From Pontederia crassipes (taxonomy: Eukaryota > Streptophyta > Magnoliopsida > Commelinales > Pontederiaceae): a DNA stretch of 64,000 nucleotides. Under the pieces are notes generated by a model. The model had not been told where the DNA came from. It saw nothing but the letters and a program-made list of their open reading frames with translations, and ran no database searches. Positions within the stretch are counted from its first letter, which is position 1, and the number at the start of each line of letters is the position of its first letter. The stretch lies in assembly GCA_030549335.1 (NCBI GenBank), contig CM060194.1, positions 76,002,077-76,066,076 on the forward strand. Direction: 5' to 3'. Made by a program: the position numbers and the translations under genes. Below, one piece after another: positions 32,636-46,200 of the stretch.

Positions 32636-34513
32636 CGCCGGAGCGAGTTGATTGGACCTTTGCTCGGGGGAGATGGCTACAAAACAGGAGGAAATCGACA
32701 GGTAGAAGGCTTCGAAGCATTCGGCGGCGAGGTGGAGACGAAGTGGTGGCCGAGTTCGCGGAATCGCTGTTCAGTAAAAGTTAGGCATCCAAATGCTCAC
32801 ACTGCTAATTGTTTCATTACTGGGCCGAGAGGGCCCAGCCCATTGAAGAAACGAAAAAAATATTGTGGAGAATAAGGTAGATTATCAAAGATCTTTTTCT
32901 TATACAAATAATTAAATTCTAGACCTTATTATCAATCTTCCTAATTGTTGATTATCAATCTTCTTAATTATTTATTATTAAATTGGTAATCAAAATACAT
33001 TTAATTACTTTATGAAACATAATTAAACTACTAGTTGTAAAAAAATGTTTGACGTAATGACATATAACTTATGTTTGTGATATTTTTTTTGTTAAAATAA
33101 AGTTTTTTATTAGAATTATGATATCTGGGAAAACACATTAAACTATATTTAGGTTCTTGATTTTTTTTAGAAGATAATAATCAGTAAATTTCACTAAATG
33201 TCTTCTAATTTTGTTCACTTTTCTAACTTTATTTTGTAACTAAACCATCCTTCAACTATGAACTTATTTTCCTCCATTGTCCTCTTTTCATGTGATCACC
33301 ATTTCTCAGTTACACAATCTACTGATGACCAAGCATCATATTTCTTCTTCATTCATATGTGCAAGTGGACGACATTACATGTTATTAAAAAATAAAAATA
33401 AAAAAATCGATTAAAAAAGGGGGTGTGCCCCCTCTTCCTTGGCCTCTTGAGCGCTAGAGGGGGCGGCCACACCCTTTCCCTTTCTTCTTATGTCGATTCA
33501 TATGTTCCTTTCGAAGTTCGTCCCATTCCACTAGAGAAAGTCTATCAACTCTTGTGAATACAAGTTCGTATGTGGTTTGAAGTCGGAGAAGTTGAATTGT
33601 CATCTTGAGCATTAGTTTGGCGTCCTCCCTTGCTCGTCAAACATGGTGATCTCGAATTGAATAAGGTGCATGTTGTAGATGTCCATCTTTAGGTCGCGGT
33701 AGCAATTTTCTTTGAGGGGTGAATCACTTGAGAAACTCGAAAACTCATCAACAGTAATGATGAAGAATGAGCGACAATGACTTGAGATGATGTCTAGTTG
33801 CTCAGAAAAGTTGCTCCTCCCTACACCATTATGATTCCATCTTTTCTCCAATATTAGAAAAAGAGAGGGGAGGGGCTCCTCCCTCCTTTGCACACAATTT
33901 CAGAGAAGAGAGGAGGGGGGTGATGCCCTTCCTCTGTGCAGAGGAGGAGGGACATTGTCCCCTTCTCTTTTTAAGAAAGAAGAACGGAGTGATTATTTTT
34001 TTTTCTTTTTTTACGTCAGAGGAAAATTGGGCATTTTATATTTTAAAATTTCTATATTATTATTATATTATTATTTTAATATTTAATATTTATTTTATTT
34101 TTTAATAACACGTCATGTCGAATATTTGCGCATCTAAATGAGATATACACCATAGATGAGAGAGAAATATAACCTGTGGTATCACTCAATTGAAAAACGG
34201 ACTATTAGAAGTAAAAAAACTAGGTGAAATAATTTCATAATTGGAGAGTATTTTAGTTAAATAAAAAAGTTAAATGATAGAATTAGAAAAGTGAATAAAG
34301 TTAGAGAGCGAATTTTACCTAGCAAATAACACAATTTTTAAAGTAGTGGTAAATGAATCTTTTTATTTTTCCTGGTGTAATGGGAAAAAATATTTACCAT
34401 TGCCTAAAACCAGAATCGAGCACACCGCTGTCTTTGAGGCCCCCAAATACGCACCCGATTCCTCGAGCGCCTGAGCACTTCTTCTCCACTCGCCTCGCGG
34501 CAACAGCAGTTCC
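32636..34513. other. Divergent intergenic region, eIF3b / plastid zinc-ribbon gene
   Basis: The genes on either side are transcribed away from each other, so both promoters must lie here. About 32640-32860 is GC-richer, consistent with the eIF3b 5' leader. The middle is AT-rich. About 33420-34000 has GC-rich patches, a hairpin (separate entry) and minus-strand open frames of up to 93 codons with no recognisable family. Confidence 0.6.
33421..33474. repeat. GC-rich inverted repeat (hairpin)
   Basis: GGGTGTGCCCCCTC at 33421-33434 is mirrored by GAGGGGGC and CACACCC near 33457-33474, with a three-base interruption in one arm and a loop of about 20 bases. It is a strong potential stem in an AT-rich setting. 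No TSD or element family was identified. Confidence 0.65.
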
Positions 34514-37500
34514 ATGGCGACGACGACCGTCCCGTGGCGCCCCAAGTTGCGTTTCCACCCTCCGTTGGTGACGTCGCCGCGGCGGGCCGCCACCTACCGC
34601 CGCTACCCCTCCTCCTCCACCTCCTCCTCAGTTGTCGGGCCCATTCGCGCCTTCCGCCGGAGCGACTTCGAGGGGTTTGCGCAGCGCGTGGCCTCCGGGG
34701 AGGCCTTCCGGGATGCCTGGAGAAGCGCCAACGAAGGTATCGAACAGTTCGCCTTTGAAGCTCGCCGCACCGCTGAACGCCTCGATCGCCAGTACTCGCT
34801 CTCTCGCCGATTCGACTCCGCCTCCCGCGCGGCGGCTGCCCGGGCGCGCGAGATCGACCAGGAGTTCGGCATCGGTCGGCGTTGGAGGTCGTTCACTGTC
34901 GACTTCTCGAGGAATTGGCCCAAGGTTATAGTCTTCCCCATGGAAAGATTGCCACTTTTTTCTTGTGCCTCTCCGTCGTTGAACTTGTTTAAGATTGTCT
35001 AATTAATCTACCTTCTTTCGTTCTGCAGTACGAGAAAGACTTAAATAGCTTCGCCAGAACTCCGCTCGGCAGAGGATTTGGGGTGAGACATTTTCCATGA
35101 TTGGTGTTTGGATGACGACTGACCTTGAAATGATTATCGTTGAATTTATAGAACCAAATAGATTCATATGTTTTATTGTTACATCCTGAGTATGTGTATA
35201 TTGAATTGAGGCTTCTCAGATATCTGAATTTGCTTGAATGTGAAGCAAAGCATTAAAAGAGTATGGTAATTCTATCTGAAATCTTCACTTTACATCAAGT
35301 ATCCTCATGTTACGAAATAAGGATTTTTTATAATTGTTATAATTTCGGACACTTTGGGCTAATGGTAAACCCTGTTTGTATATTCATATATGAAAGTTTG
35401 GAAACTTAGGTAGTAATACTAGATATGCACATTTGCACATGTGTTCAAGTCAATATAATATTTTAACGACATATGGAGAATCAATAGTAGAAGCAATGGG
35501 CGCTACAACATTGTTTGGTAACAATAATAAAGTGGGTATATGCTATCTTGATCCTGGGTGAAAAAATTCATAAGACCTATATTTTTGCATATTAATTGAG
35601 TATATCAACCATTTCTTTATTTTCCAACAAAAGAAACATCTTGTTTTTTCTTGAAAAATTTCTTATCTCTAGTGGACATCTCAATAGGATTTGAACCCAC
35701 ATAAAGTTCTGACCATTTGTCAGCATCAATATGCCATCCCATTCGAATGATTCACGAGCTTGCCTTGGATAGTCCCACAATCTGTAGTACATACAATACT
35801 AGGTAGAAGAATTACACAATGCAATTTTACATTCATTACATTGATGACTTGTAGTCATCCTTCCATCACAAGAAATAATACAAGCATTATTTCGGGTTTG
35901 AGTTTGCCAATTCAGTACATAATACCAGAATGATTGAATAGAAATCCCTGGAGTTTTTTTCTCCATGATGGGAAAAAAAAGAAATTAATAAGTAAGTGGA
36001 ATGAGTTTAACATGACATCATTAATTGTGCAATCATAAACACGAAGATGTTAAAAAACCTTTTGAGAGAGAAATTATCTTTTCTTGTTCTGTATATCTTC
36101 ATTTGACAAGCAATTTCTTATTAAGAAAATTCTCTAACTTCACTTATGTACCACCTGTATTTTATTATGTTTCCTCTCTTTCTGTAGACTGTCTTCCTGC
36201 TATGGTTCATACTATCAGGTTGGATGTTCAGAATTTTTATTTTAGCTACATGGGTATTGCCATTTGCTGCTCCTTTTCTCATTGGAAAATTCGCCAATAA
36301 CCTTTCTCCTATTGAGGTATGTTCGTTTAGCATGTTTTAGGTCCACTTCACCTATTCTGGATGTATTTGTGTGACATGATTTTTTTTTCTGCGAACTCAT
36401 TCTTTGGATGAATAAGAAAAAAATCTTTAATATGGAAAATAAAGAACAGGAAAAACTAATGCAGATTTTGCCAAAGGGGCAAGCAAGGTGTAGAACAAGC
36501 TTTGTTTCAAGTCTATGAGACTACAGTCAATTTTGCCATTAATGGCTATTCATATGGGTATCACAATTTTGATCAAAGTCACATTTGTTGCAAATTGGCT
36601 AATCACACTGCTAAATGCATGTTCTGTGCCTTTATGTTCTAGATAAGAGTTTCTTTTTTGAAAAGTTAAGGGAGGCTACCACTTTTTACGTACTCGTCCT
36701 CTTCTATGTTTTAGATAAGAGTTGACAACAAAAAAGAATAAAAAAAATCAAGCCTATACTGGTATGCGCAAAAAAATCAAGCCTATACTAGGTATGCGCA
36801 TGCTTTACCATTTAAAGGCCGGGGAACTGAACAAAATGTTTTGCAGGGTAATATAACTCTTAAGAACTTCATTTTAAAAAAAAATATAACTCTAAGAACT
36901 TGTGACAGTTTGATGATGCACAAGTATTATCTTTCAATTTTTAGCTGAACTGTTTATGGCCACAAAATATGTCATTAATGTTGCTCATTGCTACTGTTGT
37001 GACCCCCCAGATATTTACTCATCCAGATTACAGTAAGAAAATGTTAAAGCGATGAATCATATAGTTCTATCTTCAGCCATTGGTTGGCTGTTTATTTATT
37101 TTGATGTATTAACTATGTCTTCCACAGTTATTACTTTTTCTAGTTGTTTAATTGTCTAACTATGCAAAACATATTGCAAAAAGAATGTCATGAAAGAATG
37201 ACACGGCGGGAGTACTAGGAAATCTGTCTGCTACCAGATTTAAACTCTTTCAGTTAATTATTTTTGTTCTGATATTCTATTTGTTGAATTTGGAAGTAGC
37301 AATGCCTACGAGTTCTAGGCTGTAGATAATTTTTTTCTTGTATTGGATTAGATAATTATACACCATATATATAAACATTCAATCCTAGGTGGAAGTTCCT
37401 CAGTGTGTCTGCAACAGGGGATTCTTTCCTGCACTGATGCGTAATTCGTCATGTGGAAAATGATACTACTACTATTATTCTTGTTGAAAGTTTGAAAGAC

Positions 37501-37695
37501 TGATTCTTCTTTGAAACTGGGTTTATCAAATAGGGTACCTGTCCAGCTTGTGGGAGGCGTTTTGTGGGTGTGCGCAGCATGTCCATTCGCTGCACTGGTT
37601 GCGGGAATATTGTTTGGCAGCCAAGAAATGACTCTTCAAGAGGATCTAAGGGGTCAGGACCTGATATAATTGATATTGAAATTGAGGAAAAATAA
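34514..37695 (+). CDS. Predicted plastid membrane protein with C-terminal zinc ribbon, unnamed
   Basis: I do not recognise a characterised family. Four exons: 34514-34924, 35029-35082, 36188-36316 and 37534-37695. All are in phase and encode about 251 residues. Residues 1-50 are rich in Thr, Ser, Pro and Arg with few acidic residues, like a transit peptide. About 50-137 are charged, Ala- and Arg-rich and probably helical ([30 protein letters not shown]). Exon 3 encodes two hydrophobic segments ([30 protein letters not shown]). Exon 4 encodes CPAC and CTGC pairs 16 residues apart, a likely zinc ribbon, and an acidic tail IIDIEIEEK. The start is the first ATG of the long frame. The context does not suggest a function. 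The gene model is sure; the location is inferred. Confidence 0.85.
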
Positions 37696-38239
37696 ACAAA
37701 AGTTTCGAAGAAGTTTTGCACCACAAACTGGAGCAGGAGAAAAACATATCATTCACCTCAGTAGTTTCTTATTTCAGCAAGCTATTCAATTTTTGTTTAT
37801 CTTGTACATGAAATTCTACAGTTTTGAATTTCTAATATAACCCCTTTGCTTCGGAGCCCAAGGTAGGAAGTTGGATATGAAAATCATGCTGAAGCGTTGT
37901 GATTGTAAATTATCTAGATTGTTTTCCAGTGTTGTGCCCTGGTATCATGGTGGTCCACATGCGTGGTTTCGTAATGCTTTCATGATAGTTACTTCATGGT
38001 ATCCGAATCAAGTCAAGAGGCCGTCCAAAATTTTTATTATAGTACCAGTGAACTTTGGATCTTTGAGCTTGGAGTTGTAACATATATCCAAATAAAAACA
38101 AAACATGAAATTGGAACCTCTTTGATACACTAACATTTCTCACAGTGTGCTCTTCATTCCAACTACTAGTCTGGGTCTCTTGTTTTCAGTATGAGAGGAT
38201 GATGAAACATAAATTTTGCTGAATTTATTTCTCTTCAAG

Positions 38240-41200
38240 AACTCCGCCTATATTTTATAGCCGGTCCCAAGCCCGGATAAAGGAGGAGGGTTGTGTTAGG
38301 CTCCGACAGCCAGCATAAAATCATGTCGAATCTTATGAACATGGATCAACGAATATATTGTGTTAATGCTAGGTCGTTACCCGTAAGTAACGCGCTGTAC
38401 AGTTCGGTTACAGTGATAAGAGAGCAAGAGCCGCTGCATCCTCGCCTGAATGCAGTGTTAAATGAGCAAGGGCTACCGCACTCTAATGGACGGAGGCGGT
38501 TAAAGAAGCTAGTTCATGAGACTAAGGTCAGATTAGGTTCTTGGAACATTGGGACGTTGAATGGGAAGCGCCTCGAGGTGGCACAAGTAATGGACCAGCG
38601 TAAGATTAGTATCTTATGCTTGCAAGAAACTGGATGGGTAGGAGAGGGAAGTAAAGAGATTAGGTTAAATGGTTCCAAACTTTGGTACACAGGTAAGGTA
38701 AAGGGAAGGAATGGTGTTGGTATTATCGCGGATGCAGAATGGAGGAAGAATGTTGTGGAAGTTAAAAGGATTGAGGATCGAATCATATCCGTGAAAGTAA
38801 TTGTTGGAAAGGAGACTATGAACATTATTAGTGCATATGCATCCCAAGTAGGAGCAGAATCACATCTCAAGGAGAAGTTTTGGGCAGATATGGAGGGTTT
38901 GATTGAAAGTATACCAACAACCGAGAAAGTTTATATTGGGGGAGACCTTAATGGACATGTTGGTAAAGAGGCAGGACCACATGCAAGGGTTCATGATGGT
39001 TTTGGTTTTGGGGAGTTGAATGAGGAAGAACAAACTATTATTGATTTTTCTTTAGCATACGACCTTGAGATTATTAACACTTGTTTTAGGAAGAGAGATG
39101 AACATTTAATCACATACAAAAGTGGAACTCATAGGTCTCAAATCGATTTTTTCTTGACAAGAAATACTAATAAAAGACGTACTAATTGCAAAGTAATTCC
39201 TGGGCATTGGGTGACTACACAACATAGATTGTTAGTTCTTGATATGCAAATGAAATATATAAAACCAAAATTCCGAACAGTTTTTGATCGAAAGATCAAG
39301 TGGTGGCAGTTAAAGGGGGAGAAGCGAGAGACTTTTAGAAGTAAGTTATTAGAGGAAAGTGTGTGGGAGTTAGAAGGAGATGCTAGTATCATGTGAAAGA
39401 ATGTGGCAAAAAAGGTTGAAATGGTTGCTAAAGCCATTTTAGGAGAATCAAAAGGTTTTGGATCACGAGATAAGGAGACTTGGTGGTGGAATGAGGAGGT
39501 CCAAGAAAAGGTGCGTAATAAGAAGAATTATTTCAAGGCGATACATTTGAACAATAGTTCTGACAATTGGGAAAAGTATCGTTTGACGAAAAGGGAGGCT
39601 AAGAAGGCAGTTAGTGATACTCGTGCTAAAGCATATGAGGGGTTTTATAAGGAGTTATGGACAAAGGCTGGTGAACAAAGGATTTACAAGATTGCAAGGA
39701 ATAAAGAGAAGGAGTCGAGAGATTTGGATCAAGTAAGATGCATAAAAAATGAAGTTGGTAAGGTTTTAGTTACTGAAGGAGATATTAAGAACAGATGGGA
39801 AGAGTATTTCTATAAGTTATTTAATGATGGATGTGAACGTTCCCGTTGTGATTTGGAGGACTTGACAGTTAGTGAATGTGAGCTTAATAGGTCATTTTAT
39901 CGTAGAATTAGAGTCTCGGAGGTTAGCGAAGCTCTTAAGAAAATGGAGAATGGTAAAGCCGTTGGACCGGATGGTATACCGATTGAAGTTTAGAAATGTT
40001 TAGGAGAAAAAGGTGTGTTGTGATTATGTAAACTATTTAATGAGATTTTACGGTAAAAAAAGATGACTGATGATTGGAGATTAAGTACATTAGTTCCCAT
40101 TTACAAAAATAAAGGGGATATTCAGAATTGTGCAAATTATAGAGGGATTAAACTTATGAGTCACACAATGAAATTATGGGAAAAAGTGATTGAGCATAGA
40201 TTGAGAATGGAGACTAGTATTTCTGAGAGACAATTTGGGTTCATGCCAGGAAGATCAACTACAGAGACGATTTATTTACTAAGGGGGATGATGGAGAAGT
40301 ATCGAAGTAGGAGAAGAGACTTACATATGGCTTTCATTGACTTAGAGAAGGCGTATGATCGGGTACCAAGGGATGTACTTTGGAAAGTCTTGCAAAAGAA
40401 GAGGGTGAGTGTTGCCTACATTAAGGTAATACAAGATATGTACGATGGGGCATTGACTAGGGTTAGGACACCCGGAGGTGAGACAAATGAATTTTCTATA
40501 GGAATTGGCCTACATCAAGGATCAGCTTTAAGCCCGTATCTATTTAACTTAGTTATCGATGCTATAACCGAGAGTATCACAGAGGAGGTACCTAAGTGCA
40601 TGCTATTTGCGGATGATATAGTACTTTTGGCGGATTCAAGAGAAGAGATTAATACAAAATTGGAAATATGGAGAAATACGTTGGAGTCAAAGGGTTTCGT
40701 TTAAGTAGGAATAAAACAGAATATATGCATAACAATTTCACAAATAAACAACTTAGAGACGATTTGAAAGTTAGGCTAGGGGAGGATATAATTCCTCAAG
40801 TGACAAAATTTAAATATTTAGGATCAATTATAAGACAAGATGGTGAGATTGATGACGATGTTAATCATAGAATTCAAGCTGGTTGGTGTAAGTGGAGGAA
40901 AGCCACTGGAGTTCTTTGTGATAGAAAAGTACCCAATAAAGTAAAGGAAAATTCTATCGTACTGCTATAAGGTCAGCAGTGTTATATGGTAGTGAATGTT
41001 GGACTATGAAGGGACAACATGAACGTAAAGTGGGGGTAGCCGAAATGAGGATGTTGAGATGGATGTGTGGTCATACAAGATTAGATAAGATTAGGAATGA
41101 CCATATACGTGAACGAGTCGGAGTGGCTCCTATTAGTGAGAAAATGGTAGAGAATCGTTTGAGATGGTTTGGTCATGTTCAGAGAAGACCATTAGATGCG

Positions 41201-41401
41201 CCAATAAGAAGAGTAGATCAAATAATCTGGAGTCCGATTAAAAAAGGGAGAGGGAGGCCAAGGCGGACACTTGACGAACTAATAGAGCAAGATCTATTGG
41301 TGAATAATATACCGAAAGGTTTGGTTACTAATAGAGCGGAATGACGTCGTATGATCCATGTAGTCGACCCCACCTAATGAAATAAGGCTTTGTTGTTGTT
41401 G
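38240..41401 (+). mobile_element. Full-length RTE-clade LINE, copy 3
   Basis: About 3.16 kb with a perfect 14-bp TSD TATTTCTCTTCAAG at 38226-38239 and 41402-41415, about 0.5 kb downstream of the zinc-ribbon gene. It has the same 5' start (AACTCCGCCTATATT, single here) and 3' end with a short TTG tail as copy 1. Both full-length insertions follow TTCAAG in their target, which may reflect endonuclease preference or chance. Confidence 0.95.
38323..41344 (+). pseudogene. LINE endonuclease-reverse transcriptase ORF, copy 3 (multiply disabled)
   Basis: Same protein as copy 1, with an intact endonuclease frame (38323-39393, including SWNIGTLN, CLQETGW and GGDLNGHVG). Compared with copy 1 it has in-frame stops at 39394, 39991 and about 40021 and 40053, and single-base deletions near 40696 and 40942. 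It also has the two positions that are stops in copy 1 as sense codons. It cannot make a full protein. The two copies carry different lesions, so both derive from an active source rather than from each other. Confidence 0.9.
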
Positions 41402-42764
41402 TATTTCTCTTCAAGGTAGAACAGAACTCTATTGTTCGCGTCAGAAAAGAAACAGTACTCTATTGTAGTTGAAGTTGAATACTATCAATGACCTTAGAAA
41501 AGATATGAAGTGCACATGAATCACTAATATAATGATGATAATGCTTCTAAAACAAAGATTCCAAGCCTATGGATGCAATCAAACTTGCACCCCGGAGTCA
41601 TATATGGCTCCAGCCGTCCAATTCTGTGGGATATCATTTGTTGGCACCAACCATGACTCATCTCCATCTCTCCTCCACTCAATAGCATCCTTATGGAGAG
41701 AGGTCCACTTGGCGGCGGTGATGCCGCCCACACGGCTCCATGGCTCCTGTCCAAGAGCTTGCACGTCAATTTCTCAGTCTGCAGCCAAATTAGCATATAA
41801 CGTCAGTAACACGAGGCGGTCTTTTTTTTTATTTTCTAAGTCAACGCTCAACCTTTCGACCTATAACACGTGCTAATCGAAATGAATTATGTTTTTGTTA
41901 CGATATAATGATGATTGATGGAGCTTATTAATGTGCCTATTCCACGTCAAAGCACGTACCTCGCACAATTGGACCGCAATTATATCTTGGTCTCCTTCTT
42001 GGTACCATATCTGGAAGGCAAAGTAGTACGGGATATTGCTGCTCTGGTCGATCTTGAAGGCAATGTTTCTTCCCGGGTAGCTGCATGTTACCCTGCTCCA
42101 ACGTGTCAAAATACGTATGCCATTTTTATAGCATATAGAGCAAATGAGCAACCACAGGGGTTTTATGTGACTTGAGAATTCTTATATTTAAAAATGCAGA
42201 TATATCACAACATATATATAAGTTCTTGTCCAAAATGAATCATGGAATTTTGTAGGAAACATAATATATGTTTTTCTTTTCTAATCTTCTATACTGAAAG
42301 GGATAAGTTGAAAATACAAATAAATAATTTGTTTGACAAAAAACAAACGAGACGCCTTGCAAGATAAACATTTTGTCAACAAAAAGAACAATTTTTTTTT
42401 ATCAAGATCTTTTAATTGCTTGCCGATCGATTGTAGAAAATCAAGCAACATGTTCGCTAAAAATGTATATGTCCCCTACAAAAAAAAATACAGCATAGAC
42501 AAATCAAACTACACAAAGTAGCCAAATTAATTTGGTGATATTTTAGACTTGTTCGGGAAAAATAATTTACAGAGCATTATAAGTTTATGGACCTTCCGTA
42601 CTCGATGCCGACACCCCCAAGAGACAAAAGAGAGGCCCCTGCATCCGCGTTCTGGCCCATCTTGCTGAATGCGTGCTGGCTCAGGATGAAGTCCGTATGA
42701 TCGCTCGCTCCCGAATCCGTGATGACGATCACGACACCATCGCTTGAGCAGTAGTTCGTATTAG

Positions 42765-43265
42765 TACTTATTTTATCATACATTTTTCTTTTCAACCCAT
42801 TTTTATACTTAGTTTATTTTTAAGTGTGGTGATGATAGTTTTGTAATTTACACTCCAGAAAAGTGCACCCTCAAAAATGGTCCTCCACACCACACGTCGC
42901 AAACCTACCACCCAAAACGGTGGTATAGTAGGGGAGACTCGCTAGTCCTCCTCCGAAGCGTTGTAATCATTCCTATTTACTCAACAAAGATTTCAAACTT
43001 CCCTAAATCTAGCATCGTGCCTCAAACGTGGGGTGGCAACCCACAAAAGAGCGTCCCAAGCGATCGAACGTTACGCCGAAGTGCCCGTTTGTTCACAAAC
43101 GCCTCCATCGAAGAAGTGTCCGCTTGGGACCGTGCGTCCCAAAAGTAGTGGCATACAAAAAGTGGCATAAGCAAGCTTTCGCAAAGCGCTCAAAAGTGCT
43201 TGCCTAGACGTTGGGCACGTCTAAGCGTCGCACGGGTTGGTCGAGCGAAAAATGACCCCATGACA
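42765..43265 (+). repeat. Left LTR of the chromovirus
   Basis: Matches 47892-48415 from TTCAACCCA(T/C)TTTT onward. The outer 40 or so bases do not align well with the right LTR. The right edge ends in ACA just before the primer-binding site. Confidence 0.85.
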
Positions 43266-46200
43266 AGTTGGTATCAGAGCAGCGTTTCTGGGACTGCTCA
43301 AGTTGACGTTCGACGATAAAAGAGGAATGACGTCGAACTCGGAGATGACGAATGAACCCGTCGCACCTGAAAAGGGCTGCCAGGAGCGAGGGCGCGCTCG
43401 CTCAAAGGACATCATGTCCGCCTTCTAGCAAGACCTCGACCAATTCCAATTGGACGTGGGAGAGATGCAAGACCAACTCGCAACGCACGAACGGGAGTTG
43501 GAGAAGACCGTGGATCTCGCAATGGTGCGGGACGAGATGGCGCCGTTGTATATATGGCTCGAGTCCATGGAGACGACGATCATGGACATGCGGGAGACCT
43601 TGGACAATAGTCTCTCAAACATGCAGTTCGAGATGGAGGAAGAGTTCAAGACCATGCAAGAAGAACTTAGACGACGGTATAGAAATGGGCGGCGTCCCGA
43701 GGAGCCCGCCCCGCATAAGGCAAGGATTGAGGTGTCAAAGCCGCGACCCTACAAAGGCGAGCGGTCGGCAAAGGAGATCAATGACTTCTTATGGAACGTT
43801 CGAAGGTACATGGAGGCATTGGACGTGACGTCCGAAGTGAGGATGGTGAAGACCGCATCCTTCTACTTGCAAGACGCGGCGAGTCTGTGGTGGCGGTGTC
43901 ATTGTGACGACGTGGAGCGTGGCATCGTTGATCCCATTGTGAAGTGGGACGACTTCAAGAAGCAGCTTACCAACTACTTCTGCCCTGCCAAGTCGGAATT
44001 TGAGGTCAAGATTGCGTTGTTCAACATTTGCCAGAAGGGCACGTTGAAGGAGTACGTGAAAGAGTTCATCGAGCTCCGCCTACAGAATTCTCAAGTGGAC
44101 GAAGACACATTGCTGGCGGTCTTCGTGAAGGGTTTGAAGCCATGGGCTAGGACGGAGTTGGAGTGACGAGATTGCTCCAACCTCCGCTCGTTAGTCGCCG
44201 CTGCGGAGTCGCTCGTGGAGTATGCCAAAGCGAACGCTCCACCACCAAAACCCTCGGACAAGAGAAATAGTGGGGGAGAGAAGTCGAAGTCACAAGGAGG
44301 CAAGTCGCATTATCAAGACAAAGGCAAGGGACACCAAGACAGGAAGCCCAACAATGAAATATTCAAGAGGAACGGTAAGCCGCCAAAGCCTTGCTACATT
44401 TGCAAGGGTCCACATTGGACAAGCGATTGTCCGCAGAAGGCGACAGTCAACGCAATGTATTGCCCCAACGAGAGGAAGAAGGAGGAGGCGTGTCTCAGTT
44501 CGATGCACGTCCTCAGTGCCATCAACGCCTTGAAGGGTCCTTCAACGGCTGCTCGACTTTACGCGAACATCGAGTTGAACGGGCAAGTCTTCAACGCCCT
44601 CATCGACACGAGAGCTTCGGAGTTATTCGTGTCGGAAGTAGCCACCAAAAAGCTGAAGCTGCCACTACAGAAGACAAACGCCATGTTCAAGACGGTGAAC
44701 ACGAAGTCTATCTCGACCACAGAAATTTCTCCTGGAGTGAAGGTTCGCATCGACAAGTGGTCGGAAAGCTTCGACGTGATGGTGGCACCAGTGGATGACT
44801 ACGAAGTGGTGGCGGGCATCTCTTTTCTGTGACACATCGTTGTATGTGTCATCCCGCTCACCAACTCGATGATCATCTTCGACCCCAAGGGATCTTACAA
44901 CGTCCCTGTGAGGTCAAGCGGAGATCTCAAACAGAAGACCCTCTCTGCCATGCAAGTGGCGAAGAGATTGCACAAACATGAGCACACCTTCTTGACGACC
45001 GTCATCTTGAAAGATCCGGGACCCTCCACTCCAACACCTCTCGAAGTCCTTAAAACCCTTGAGGACTTTACGGACGTCATGCCCCTGGAACTCCCAAAAT
45101 GACTGCCGCCGAAGCGTGAAGTTGACCATGTCATCGACTTGGTCCCAGGATCGAAAGCCCCACATGGAGTCCCCCATCGGCTCGCCCTTCCGGAATTCGC
45201 AGAACTCCGTAAGCATCTTACCGAACTATTGGATGCAGGATATGTTCGGCCATCAAAGTCTCCATATGATGCCCCTGTCCTCTTCCAGGAGAAGCATGAT
45301 GACTCCCTCCGGATGTTCATAGACTATCGGGCGCTCAACAAGCTTACGGTGAAAAACAAGTACCCCATCCTCTTGGTGGCGGACTTGTTCGACTAACTTG
45401 GCGGTGCAAGATGGTTTATCAAGTTGGATCTATGTTCGGGCTATTGACAAGTCCGGATCGCGGAAGATGATGTGCAGAAGACGGCGTGCGTCACAAGATA
45501 CGGCTCCTACGAGTTCTTCGTGATGCCTTTTGGCCTCACCAACGCTCCGACGACCTTCTGCACCCTCATGAATAAGGTATTGCAATCATTCCTTGACAGG
45601 TTCGTGGTTGTCTACCTCGACGACATCATGATCTACAGCTACACCTTGGAGGAGCATATCGAGCACATTCGGCAAATGTTCGAGGTGTTGCGGCAGAACG
45701 AGCTCTACGTCAAGCGAGAGAAGTGTGTCTTCGCTCAACCGAAAGTGCACTTCTTAGAACATGTCGTCGGAAGTGGAAAACTGATGATAGATGGCGCGAA
45801 GATTCGGGCCATCGTGGAGTGGGAGCCGCCCAAGCGGGTTCCCGACATGCGTTCGTTCCTTGGTCTGACGAACTACTATAGACGGTTCGTCAAGGGGTAT
45901 TCACATGTGATGACCCCTTTGACGAATCTCCTCCGGAAGAATGTGAAGTGGGAGTGGACGCCGACATGCCAGGAAGCGTTCGACACCCTCAAGAAGGCCA
46001 TGATAGAGGAACCGGTGCTCGTCCTGTCAGACCACACCAAGCCCTACGAGGTACAGACAGATGCTTCTGACTATGTCATTGGAGGAGTTCTTATGCAGGA
46101 GGGACATCCCGTGGCGTTCGAGAGTCGCAAACTTAACGACACAGAACGGCGCTACGCCGTTCAGGAGAAGAAGATGACCGCGGTGATTCACTGCCTTAGA

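Noticed and set aside
43269-43280. TGGTATCAGAGC as part of a tRNA gene (also at 51875)
   Set aside because: It is the retroelement primer-binding site next to the LTR; no cloverleaf surrounds it.
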